A stretch of 64,000 nt of DNA. It comes from Ipomoea triloba (taxonomy: Eukaryota > Streptophyta > Magnoliopsida > Solanales > Convolvulaceae). The stretch covers positions 32,069,691-32,133,690 of the forward strand of contig NC_044916.1 in NCBI RefSeq assembly GCF_003576645.1, read 5' to 3'. Below the pieces are notes generated by a model. That model was given only the letters and a program-made list of their open reading frames with translations, was not told the origin of the DNA and ran no database searches. A program made the translations under genes and the position numbers. Positions 10,078 to 21,008 of this stretch are shown in pieces (positions within the stretch are counted from its first letter, which is position 1; each line of letters begins with the position of its first letter).

Positions 10078-12076
10078 TTAATTTTTTGGTACATATGAAA
10101 AGAATGGGATTGAACCTGATCTTTTGATATACAATACAGGTCGGTGTCGACCACGAGATCCTTGGCAGCAGAACAGAGTTACCGGAGCTCGATTCAGACC
10201 CAAAAATCGTGCACCATAAAGTATGATAATAGAAGTTTCCTAACCATGCAATATCTTCTTTCTCTATATGATATAAACGCAGCGATTACATAAACAACGA
10301 ATTCAGCTTTCTCAATTTCCAGGAAATACCCATACGATTATTTGAAAATTGAAATTCCATTCATTTTCTAGCCATCCTGCATTTCTAATCAGATCCTATT
10401 TGGATTCAAATTAGATTAACGTTACCAGAAGTTTACAACGTAAAACTGTATGAAAAACATCGTAATCAAACGTTTCAAAAAATAAAGCAAGAAAAATACC
10501 TCTGATTCTCGATAGTTTTTGGATCTCTCTCTTCTGTTTCCAAAATTCTGGTTTTGAAACTATGTTTATGTTATCTTACATCTACATCACTTCTTTATTG
10601 TTTTGGTTGAATGGTCGGCCAGATGGTGAAAGTCGGTGATAGCAACCAAAATGTCAGGCTCATATAGTTTTAGCAAAACGTCTTCCCATAATCACTGGTT
10701 GTAGAATAAGGTAAATGAATAATTGCACATACACCCCCTACTTTTTGTAAATGATACTTCCACCCCTAGAGTTTGGATAATTGTACTCCAAAACATTGGA
10801 AATTGACCAATATTTTGATTTATCACAAATTTAATTAAAATATAATATCTTAAGCAGATATGGTACATATCCCATATAGTTGTTGCATATAGGATTAACC
10901 CTAACTAAATCGGTGAAATTATTGATTTCGTGATCACAAGATTTCAAGTTTGACTTTCAGTGAGAGCATTCTATTAGGTCCTTTACCGACATGTCATACT
11001 TCTCTTATCATAAAAAGTAATAATAAAAATTTTGAGATCATTATTGTTATGAGAAATTTTGATGCATGATCCATTGATCCTAAGACAATGTTTCTATTTA
11101 TAGGAATTAGTAAGACCATTATTCTTATGAGAAATGGGAAACTAAGAGTCTGTTAAAATGAGAAACTAAGAGTCTGTACCTGAAATATATTATTAACTGT
11201 GTATAAACATGAAAAATGGGAAATTAAGAGTCTGTTAAAATTTAAAGATCAAAACGATGTTTTTTTTTATTCAGAGTCCATAATACTATGTGGGCCTTGG
11301 CCCACGAAATAAATTGGCCACTTCTCTAGCTTGTTAGCCCACTACTCCGGCCCAATAACATGTTTGGGCCGAATATAGGAAAATTCAGCATCGTTAATTA
11401 GATTGTTTAACATTCTTGTTTTTAATCTAGCTGTTTAAGATCAGAATCATTGCTTTTGTATTATGGCTAATTTTGAACACTTAGTTTGTTGTCGGATTAA
11501 GAAATCAATGAATTTTTTGGCTCATACACTAAGGCTGCAAGTTCTCAGTCTGATTCTTGTTTTTGGGATTCATTCTCCCTGATTGTATTCTCTTGCTACT
11601 TTTTTCTTCGAATTAATTATAGCTTTGGTTTTAATTTCCAAAAAAAAAAAACAAAAATCTAACTATTTAACTTATGTCAACCACCTAACTTGATTCAAAT
11701 GAAAACACATACATTATGTGTTTGATTGCGAACAAGGAACAATTGAACCCAAACTAGGTGGTTCAAGAAAAAGCTTCATACTCTTGCATACATTCTTTAT
11801 ATCTTCCACCAACATCATCACCAGCAACCAATTAACTAGGTTGAGACTAAGACTTACACATTTGCTTTGTGGTGAACTAGTAATGAAGCCAAAATGCCAA
11901 ACTCATGACTAGGAAGTAGACAACCTATTCCCAACCCACACCTCTGCCACAAATCATGCATGTTTTCCTTTTATACTACACTCACAACAACACTACTTTG
12001 AGTCAGTTGCATATCATCTTAACTCCAACCCCTCAGGCCCTAAACACACCAAAAAAGAAAGCCATTCTATCAGATA
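9420..12076. other. Intergenic region between EDR2_C and SSL genes
   Basis: It includes upstream and probable 5' UTR/intron sequence of the minus-strand EDR2_C gene (to about 10.6 kb), an ATT microsatellite near 10.03-10.08 kb, and AT-rich DNA. Around 10.9 and 15.2 kb there are short diverged stretches resembling the SINE-like element of the bZIP intron. The last 150 bases before 12077 would hold the SSL promoter and 5' UTR. I see no convincing coding region. Confidence 0.5.
10021..10077. repeat. ATT trinucleotide microsatellite
   Basis: About 18 ATT units, with one interruption near the left end. On the minus strand it reads as a poly-isoleucine frame, which is an artefact. Confidence 0.95.
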
Positions 12077-13559
12077 ATGGAAAAGATCAGAAGAGAAGTT
12101 TTTCAGCAGCTTTTGTATCTGCTTTTTCCTGTTCTCATAGGCATCATGATTGGAGATCCATTCGAGTTAAGCCCCGTGGGAGGCCAGAAGTTTAGGCCGG
12201 TCAAGAACGACATAGCGCCGTACAAGGAAGTGATGGAGAGCTGGCATGGGGATAACAAGAGCAGGTTGGGGCTGGGGAATTTGGAGTTTGTAGATGAGGT
12301 TTTTGGACCTGAATCCCTCGAGTTCGACACCTTGGGGCGCGGGCCTTATGGTGGACTAGCCGATGGTCGAATCGTTAGGTGGATGGGTGACAATGCAGGC
12401 TGGGAAACATTTGCTTTAGTCACACCTAACTGGTTAGCTAGCACTCAGTTTCTATTCTCAAACAGGTCAATTTCTTACAAATTCTTCAATGTTGTGATTA
12501 TATTGGCAGGTCTGAGAAGATTTGTGGGTTAGGAGTGGACTCAACAACACCAAAGCAATGGAAATTTGAGTCACAATGTGGGCGACCCCTCGGGCTGAGA
12601 TTTGACAAGAAAACAGGAGATTTGTACATTGCAGATGCATACTATGGGCTCCTGGTGGTTGGGCCTGATGGAGGCATTGCAACTCCTTTGGCCACACACG
12701 TCGAAGGGAAGCCTATACTCTTCGCGAATGACCTCGACATTCATAAAAACGGTTCCATTTTCTTCACTGACACTAGCCAGAAATACAACAGAGTGTAAGT
12801 CCAGAATCCAGATCAACAAAAGTACAAAACAGACTAATATTACCTTCTTAAATCTCCATGTTTTTTCTCCCCACCCAGCTTCATCAGATTCTGAAATTTT
12901 GGGATGTTTACAGAAACCATTTCTTGATAATGCTGGAAGGAGAAGCCACTGGTAGGCTACTCAGATATGATCCTCCCACTGGAAAAACCCATGTTGTTTT
13001 GGACAGCTTGGCTTTCCCAAATGGAGTTCAATTCTCTGAGGACCACTCTTTTCTCCTCTTCACAGAAACAACCAATTGCAGGTACCATTTCTTGTAAATT
13101 CTGACATTATATTATCCCGGACAGTTAGGCAACTTATTGTGATGTTGCAGGCTAATGAAGTACTGGCTAGAGGGGCCGAAAAGCGGGAGGACAGAAGTGA
13201 TTGCAAATCTGCCAGGATTTCCAGACAACGTTAGAGCGAACGAAAAAGGGCAATATTGGGTGGCAATAGACTGCTGCAGAACTAGAATCCAGGAGGTTTT
13301 GATCAACCATCCATGGACCAGAAGTGTGTACTTCAGGCTGCCAATTCCTATGCAGTATCTGGCAAAATTTGCAGGGATGAAAATGTACACTGTCATCTCA
13401 CTCTTCAATGAAAATGGGGAAGTTCTTGATGTTCTTGAGGACAAACATGGAGCTGTGATGAAGCTGGTGAGTGAAGTCAGAGAGGTGGATGGGAAGCTTT
13501 GGATTGGGACTGTGGCTCATAACCACATTGCCACCCTCCCTTATCCTTCTATTGTTTAA
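12077..13559 (+). CDS. Strictosidine synthase-like (SSL) protein, four exons
   Basis: Exons are 12077-12465, 12510-12794, 12914-13081 and 13151-13559. All introns are GT-AG, and the joined frame gives 416 residues. Junctions restore family sequence: SNR|SEKICGLGVD, KYNRV|NHFLIMLEGEATGR and TETTNCR|LMKYW. An N-terminal hydrophobic segment (QLLYLLFPVLIGIMIGDPF) looks like a signal peptide or anchor. The rest is the six-bladed beta-propeller Str_synth family: GPYGGLADGRIVRW, CGRPLGLRFD, LYIADAYYGLL, FANDLDIH, AFPNGVQFSEDHSFLLF and LPGFPDNVRANEKGQYWVAID. Plant SSL proteins are secretory-pathway relatives of strictosidine synthase, but most are not alkaloid Pictet-Spenglerases, and the substrate is unknown. 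Introns are short (44-119 bases). The family is sure; strictosidine synthesis should not be assumed. Confidence 0.9.
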
Positions 13560-14103
13560 ATTAGTACATTTTTTCTTAGGTTCATGCTAATGTAACAAAA
13601 AATTAAATAAAATACTATTATCGGAAGACAGACAATCATTAAATTACATTCATACATAACAACAAATTATAATATATAAGGGCAATTCCAGTCAAGTTGA
13701 TCAGACGGTTAGTTTAATAGTCGCAAGTCGCAGTTAAAACTATTATGACAACATACGTTGATTTATTACATTGTGATTTTTCTTGAACATTCAAAAATCT
13801 CGACACATAAGCTCACGCTTTGAAATTCTAAATCCCTAATTAAACCACCTTGATTATTTCACAAAACACAAAATTGAGTTCAAATCTTATAAATTGATGA
13901 ATAAAAGACACACACACCCATGCTTGCCTGGATATTTGGATAATGACTGAGTCATGGCGGAGTAAGTTGATATATGTTCTATCCTCTGCAGTTTTAGAAG
14001 TATATTATTTTAGTACGTAACAAAGGGCAATATGATATAAATAGGGGGACAACAATCCAACATCTTACACGCAACAATTGTTCATCTTTCACAGCTCAAA
14101 ACA
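13560..14103. other. Spacer between SSL and ETFQO genes
   Basis: This holds the SSL 3' UTR, a diverged SINE-like stretch near 13678-13760, and the ETFQO promoter with a TATA-like box. No coding region was seen. Confidence 0.5.
14036..14043 (+). promoter_or_regulatory. TATA-box candidate for the ETFQO gene
   Basis: TATAAATA lies about 60 bases before the ATG at 14104. That would put transcription start roughly 30 bases upstream of the ATG and leave a short 5' UTR. Confidence 0.5.
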
Positions 14104-16119
14104 ATGCTCAGATTCATCCTCTCTTCTGCCAAATCCAAACTATCGAGAACACCAATTAATAGGTTCTCATCATCATTTCCCAATCTTTGTGGAAAAGCTT
14201 CAAGATTTGGTGCTCACGGTAGTTTCTTATCTGGAGCGAGGGGATTCAGTAGTGAATCATGCAGAGAAGCGATTGACTATGATGTGGTTATTGTTGGGGC
14301 GGGGCCTGCCGGCTTATCGGCGGCGATACGACTGAAGCAGTTGTGCCGTGAGAAGAACGCCGACTTGTCAGTTTGTGTTGTCGAGAAAGGCGCCGAAGTG
14401 GGTACGTTTCTTTTATTTTAGTGGTCGTCAGAATTGTGTTATTGCTCGTATAATGGAAACAAAAATAAATCAATAATTTTGTAATAAGTTCTGGTTCTTC
14501 TGTTTCTTAAGTGAACGAACCTATGATCAACTCGGATTTATTTGATTGTAATAGGAGCTCATATTTTGTCGGGGAATGTGTTTGAGCCGCGAGCTCTGGA
14601 TGAACTTCTCCCACACTGGAGGCAGGAAAAGGTAAAGTAATAGCTCTGCCATTTCAGAAAACTGCCAATATGAGTCTCTGAGAAGCGGCATTACAGATGA
14701 CCTTTCAAACATTTTTTGGCGTGATATGCTAATGGATCATCAAATCAGAGTAGCCATTAGGTGGCTTGGGGCAAATTCCAAGTTTATGATGGCTTTTGCT
14801 TTGCCTTTCCAGTACTAGTAGTAGTTGATAACAACTAGGGAGTATCTTTTAAATGTGAAGAAGCCATGTCTATAATGTGCTATACTCCAGTGATTGCCCA
14901 GAGTATTTATTTATGAGCTTTTTTTTGTTGAACTCTTATAATTTTTTTTAAACACTCCTGCTGGATTTATTAGCATAAAAAAAAATTATAGAATGCTGCA
15001 AAGATATAGTATGTTGAAATATATCTACATAATTTAAATAAAAAAATTAAACTTTCCTATCTCTGTTTTTGGTTGGGTAGACACCATCTCTTTTTGGGTT
15101 CATTGACAACTTATGATTATATAATTGCACAAAAATAAACTATGTAGAAACCTACATCGGGGGTGTAGTAGTCTGCTTTTCGCATGTTCGAACTTCAAAC
15201 TCAAGGGCTTCTGAGCAACTCACGACACAACATTTATTTTTCCGTTTAACTTCTAGATGTAGTATCTTCTCCTGCCAAGCTTTGCATGTGTATTTTTATT
15301 ATATTGATTTATATTTTTTATTTCCTCAAATTTATTTATAATTCAATGATTTTGCTGGTTTTATTTGCAGACACCAATTGATGTCCCGGTTTCTTCTGAT
15401 AAATTTTGGTTGCTTTCTAAGAATCGGGCCTTTTCTCTTCCGAGTCCATTTGAGAACAAAGGGAACTATGTGATAAGGTGCCATATATTGATATTACATC
15501 AATTCTTGAGCATCACTGTGACACTGCATGTCTGCATGCCAATTAACCATCTTCATGGTTTTTTTAAAGATGTACTTTGTCCTTATTTTTTGAACAATTT
15601 TATGTGCATTAGGTAATTTGTTTTTCTTGTCATTTTTTTTTTCCTGGTATTATGGTAAGACCTTATTTTTTTTCCTATTTCCTTCCATAACTACAAAGTA
15701 TGATACCAAGTGTAGTGATTATATTGTTGCACCTTTTGTGGACATTTTACAATTGTTGACTTGTTGACATAATGATGCAGTTTGAGTCAATTAGTTCGTT
15801 GGTTGGGACAGAAGGCTGAAGAATTAGGAGTTGAACTATACCCTGGCTTTGCTGCCAGTGAGGTGCTCATATATAAATTCACTTAATTGGAATGGAGTTT
15901 TGATTGTTTTACCTTACTCAGTAGTTAATTCCAGATTCTGTACAATGAAAGTGATGAGGTCATTGGCATTGCAACTAATGATATGGGAGTGGCCAAAGAT
16001 GGCTCTAGGAAAGAGAACTTTCAGCATGGAGTGGAACTGAAAGGCAAGTATAATCTGAATACTTATGACACATTTTTGTTTTCCTCTTGTTGAAATTCTT
16101 TCTGCACTACTATTCTGTC

Positions 16120-16167
<48 letters not shown>

Positions 16168-19100
16168 GTCCATGCATGATAAAGTTCAAATATTGTATCT
16201 GTTTGAATTTGCTGAGCATTTGCTACATAGTACTGATTGTTCTGCGAATAATATGCAGGACGTGTTACTCTCCTTGCAGAGGGTTGTCGAGGATCATTAG
16301 CAGAGGTATGTTGTTGTTGTTGCTTCCTATAATTGTGGCCATTAAATTTTTCTTTTGTCTTATTAACTGAAAATGATCTTCACAATTTTCATATGCAGCA
16401 AGTAATTGGGAAATACAAATTGAGGGAGAAAGGAAACGGCCAACATCAGACTTATGCTTTAGGAATTAAAGAAGTAATTGTCAACTTCTCTTTTCGGTTT
16501 GTTGCATATCTCATGAGAAGTGATACTTTTCATCAGATCTCCCTTCATTATTGGAGTTCTTATGTGTTGATTTTAGCTGCTAATCAATTCCTGAAGTTAG
16601 GTCTGGGAAATTGATGCAAACAAACACAGTCCTGGAGATGTGCTTCATACAATAGGTTGGCCCTTGGACCACAAGACTTATGGAGGATCTTTCTTGTACC
16701 ATATGAAAGAAAGACAGGTATATACCATTGTTTTTTTGTTCTGGCTAGTCTAAGAAAAAAGTTTGTGATTTATTCAATTTGCTTAGAGTTGTGCCATCAT
16801 CCTTTGCTATTACTTCATTAGACACAGGGATCACATTTCAGTGGGATTAGAATGATTTGAGTGTAGAAGCTCCTCTGACTTTCATTTATTTATTCAAAGA
16901 GATATTTCAAAGCAGTGGCTTTATAGTTACTGCCTTTGCTTGTGGGCGAGCATTATTTTATGGTGCTCCTCAGGACTTTCTTACCTATGTCCAATGGGCT
17001 TCTTGCTAGAATTCATTTAGTTTTGCTTCTTGGGTGGTGTGTAGGTTGCAATTGGCTTTGTGGTCGCTTTGAATTATCACAATCCTTTCTTGAACCCCTA
17101 TGAGGAATTCCAGGTATATTAGACAATGATTTAAGCTATATTACTTTTCCATTTCTCATCTACCCCTGTGAAGAATTCCAGTTATATTAGAGAATGATAT
17201 AAGTTATATTGCTTTTCCATATCTCATCTACTGACTCTTGTTTCATACAAGTTGTATATGTATGTCTTTCAAACATCTATATTTTTAAGTCAAGCGTCTT
17301 AGCTCTCACTGTTTGGAGTTTGGACATTTTAAAAACCAAGGTCTTCAACTTAAACTGATTTTGGCATGATTTTGGGAAAACATATGCAGTGTCCTGAGTT
17401 GTTAAACCACTAAGCTACAGAGATTCACTAGGCCCATTGAAATTTTTGTACTGCTCGCCTAACATGGTGACATGAATAGCTGGATGACTACTTTACAAAT
17501 GTTTCTTATATCTCTCAGGACTTCATTTTGTTGTTTTTTTGTTCATAATTTTTGTTTTGAAATTCCATGGAGGAAGGCTCATAGAGGACTTTAAATTGTA
17601 ATGATAACGTGTAATGCAAAGCAAGGCCATCAATTATATCCCCCCTTTCCATGCCATTTAGAAGAAAGAGTACTTGATAATGGATTTTCGAAATTAAGCT
17701 ATTGATGTGTTAATCAATTACTAATTATTCCTTTTAAGTGTGGCATGTGTTTTGTGGTTACATCTATATTGCTTCTTACTTCCTAAAATCTGTTTCTTAC
17801 ATGAAAATGTCACAACATTTTGATGTTTTGTCCTTTTTAATAATAATTCTGTTCCCCTATCAGAGAACATCACATGCCTAGTGGTTTATTATATTTTGAT
17901 ACTTTCTATCACGATAATTCCACATTGAATATATTTTATATTTGTGCTCTCTCTTTCACAGAAATTCAAGCATCACCCTGCAATTAGACCCCTTCTTGAG
18001 GGTGGAACAGTTCTCCAATATGGTGCTCGTACTTTAAACGAAGGAGGTTATCAGGTGTGTTGAAAGTTCTCTTAATCCTGGAGTGTATGAGGGTATATAT
18101 TGAAGTAATAATCAAGAAGTAGTCTTTTATCCAGTTAACACAGTATATGCCTATGAGCTACTTTATGCTGCACTATGATGCGATCACATGGACATTAAAG
18201 GGAGTAAAATTAACTAGCCTTTCTATCCTTAAATAGTTTTAACTAATCTCACATACTGGGGTGACTCTGTACTTCTTAAATTAATTTATTACTGTGTTGT
18301 ACAATTACAAATATGATATAGTTAAATTTCAGTCTATTCCATATCCAGTGTTTCCGGGAGGAGCAGTTATAGGATGCTCAGCAGGATTCCTAAATGTCCC
18401 AAAGATAAAGGGAACTCATACAGCCATGAAATCAGGTATTGCTTAGAATGCCTTCATGGAGCCAACAGCTTTGAAAAATTCATTTAAATGTTGACTTTGT
18501 TGGATCCTTGTCCTTGAATTAATAATAACTAGAAAACAAAATGGGAAAGACCTAGATAATAATAATGAGGGAAAAAAAAAAGAGATGGTCCAATGAAAGA
18601 TAATAACATTCCATTTTTATGAAGTGGCAATTATAAATGGCATTGCTCAAAAAGAAAATGGGGGAAGCTAGAGTGGAACACAGATAGTAATAGTAAATAA
18701 CTAGAAAGCTTTGATTATGACTTGCAAACGGTACAAAATGGTTTTCTTTGTTGATAGCTTATGCATACAATAAGTGCACTGATGGTGGTAAATTCCAATC
18801 TGTTAGGAATGCTAGCAGCAGAATCTGCATTTGATATGCTTCAGGGAGGGTCAAATATGGAAACTTTTTGGGACAGCTTAAGAAGTTCATGGATATGGAA
18901 AGAACTTTACCATGCTAGGAATTATCGTCCGGTGAGTATTGTCTAATGCTTATGTTCATTACATATACTTGTTAACAAAATATTGCTCTTATACTTAGAT
19001 CAAAGATAATGTTCTTTTCTATCTCTGCCTTCCTGATGCCATTTCATAGGCCCTTTTTGTGTGGTATTTATTATCAGTCAATTTTTTTTAAAAAAAATCT

Positions 19101-20345
19101 CTTTGTTATTTTGTACTTTCAGGCATTTGAAAATGGGCTCTTTCCTGGCTTGGCATTGAGTGCTATAGAACAGTAAGCTGTTATGTTCTCATGAATCAAC
19201 ATAGCCTTTCATTGTCTACGATACTAACATATCTGCTTTATTTTCTCACAGCTATATACTCAAGGGAAGATCTCCATGGACATTTAAGCATGGGAAACCT
19301 GATCATGAAGCAATAAGTGTAAGAAACTATTGCCTAGAAATGTAATATATGCATGTGTATATGTATTAAAATTTTGGTGGACTTCAAAGTTTTTTTCTTC
19401 GACAGAGAATAGAATATAGATGTTGAGAAATATGGGGACAAACAAAAATAATAAGCTTGAACTAGTCATTTTAAGTGCAATTCTTTCAGTTTTCCCAAAG
19501 AAAAATAGTCTTATTGAAGGAAATTAGATCTTCCCTGTTTCTTCATTGTGACTAGCAAGCCCTATGATGTTACTGCATTAGTTAATATTTTTATGGTATT
19601 GTGTAAGGTATCTTAATAACATTACTTTAATTACATGAGTTACTTCCCACATTTGCAGGAAGCCAAATCATCCTTGCCCATTGAGTACCCAAAACCAGAT
19701 GGAGCCATCTCTTTCGACATACTAACCTCTGTGTACAGGTAATCCATTGGTACGGTGATTCACCTACTTCGTGTCCTGATATTTGAAAACATACACATGC
19801 ATGCAGGGATATATTGCTCTGACTCGTTCTGTCCGTATAAATATAACATATCTATTTTGTTGTTATATGATATTGGTAGGAGCAACACAAATCATGATCA
19901 TGACCAACCAGCCCATCTTCGATTAAAAGATCCTAAAACTCCAGAACTCGTGAACTTGCCCAAGTATGCTGGACCCGAGTCACGATATTGCCCTGCACGA
20001 GTTTATGAGTAATATGCTTGCACATAAGCAAATTTGTTTGTTTTTTCTCCATTTATATTATATCTATTTTAGTTTTATTGATATTCAAACTATCAAAACT
20101 ATAGGTATATATCAGATGATAATGGTGAGGTGAAGTTAAATATCAATGCCCAGAACTGCTTGCATTGTAAGGTAATAGCTTCCTGTTAACAAGTTTATTT
20201 TTTAGAGTGGATGATACTTAAATGTTATATATATGTTCCTAATAATTATCAAAAATTTCAGGCTTGTGATATTAAAGATCCAACACAAAACATAAAATGG
20301 ACAGTGCCAGAAGGAGGTGGTGGCCCAGGCTATACAGTGATGTGA
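14104..20345 (+). CDS. ETFQO: Electron transfer flavoprotein:ubiquinone oxidoreductase, mitochondrial
   Basis: Eighteen exons join to 592 residues: 14104-14401, 14555-14631, 15371-15477, 15781-15862, 15935-16043, 16259-16305, 16399-16473, 16601-16717, 17045-17113, 17962-18054, 18333-18435, 18807-18931, 19123-19172, 19252-19318, 19659-19738, 19880-20008, 20105-20171 and 20262-20345. Intron 5 is GC-AG; the others are GT-AG. An Arg/Ser-rich presequence (about 1-55) suits mitochondrial import. The FAD site is [17 protein letters not shown] (from about 57). [21 protein letters not shown] and [14 protein letters not shown] are family hallmarks. The 4Fe-4S ligands are Cys537, 561, 564 and 567 (CPARVYE; CLHCKACDIKDP). 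The enzyme passes electrons from ETF to ubiquinone in the inner membrane. In plants it supports branched-chain amino acid and lysine breakdown during carbon starvation. Length and motifs indicate an intact gene. Confidence 0.96.
16121..16165. repeat. GA microsatellite in ETFQO intron 5
   Basis: About 22 GA units with one AA interruption, inside the GC-AG intron between exons 5 and 6. Confidence 0.9.
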
Positions 20346-21008
20346 TGTAAATAATTTCATGGTTATGGATATATTATGCACTAAAAACAACTTTTATATG
20401 GCACCTTGTGAACTACTGGGAAGGTGGCCTCTGCCTTTTTATTACTCCATACTATTACTTTAATGTTTTTAGTGTTATTGAGGAGATCAAATAAGGTGGA
20501 ATTGGGAGGAAACTAAAAGGGGATTTCATAATACTTGTTCCATTAACATCAATCTATTTTAATCCATTGAATACAGCTTGCAACAAAATGTTAAAAGGAA
20601 AAAGTGTCAAATAAATCATTGAAATTATTAATGTTGTGTAATTAGGTAACTAAACTTAAAAGGTGTGCAATAGAATTATCAAACACGTGCAATCAAGACA
20701 TTATTTTAATTTTTTTGTGCAATTGAGACATTATTTTAATTTTTTTCAAAAAAAATTTAATTTGAGTTGAAAACCTTTTAATCTATATTTCCAACTCAAC
20801 TAGTATTGTAGAGGAAACGACAATTCTGTCATACAACAGGACTACCATAAGAAGGTTCAGTATTTAAGTACACAACAAAAGGTCAAATGAATAAGAATTT
20901 AACAATTTAATCACCTAAAATTCAATGGGATCCTAAGTACAACTAAAATATAGATGGAGTTTCTGGAGATAGACCAATCCTACTACAATGCTTTACATCT
21001 TCAATGCT
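20346..21008. other. Convergent spacer between ETFQO and bZIP 3' ends
   Basis: Both flanking genes end here, so it holds two 3' UTRs. A 30-base stretch near 20695-20745 is a short imperfect direct repeat. No further gene was seen. Confidence 0.5.

Noticed and set aside
9897..10154. Minus-strand frame with a long isoleucine run
   Set aside because: It is the translation of an ATT microsatellite with no protein features.
12077..13559. True strictosidine synthase and an alkaloid gene cluster
   Set aside because: Only the general SSL propeller family can be supported and no alkaloid pathway genes are nearby.
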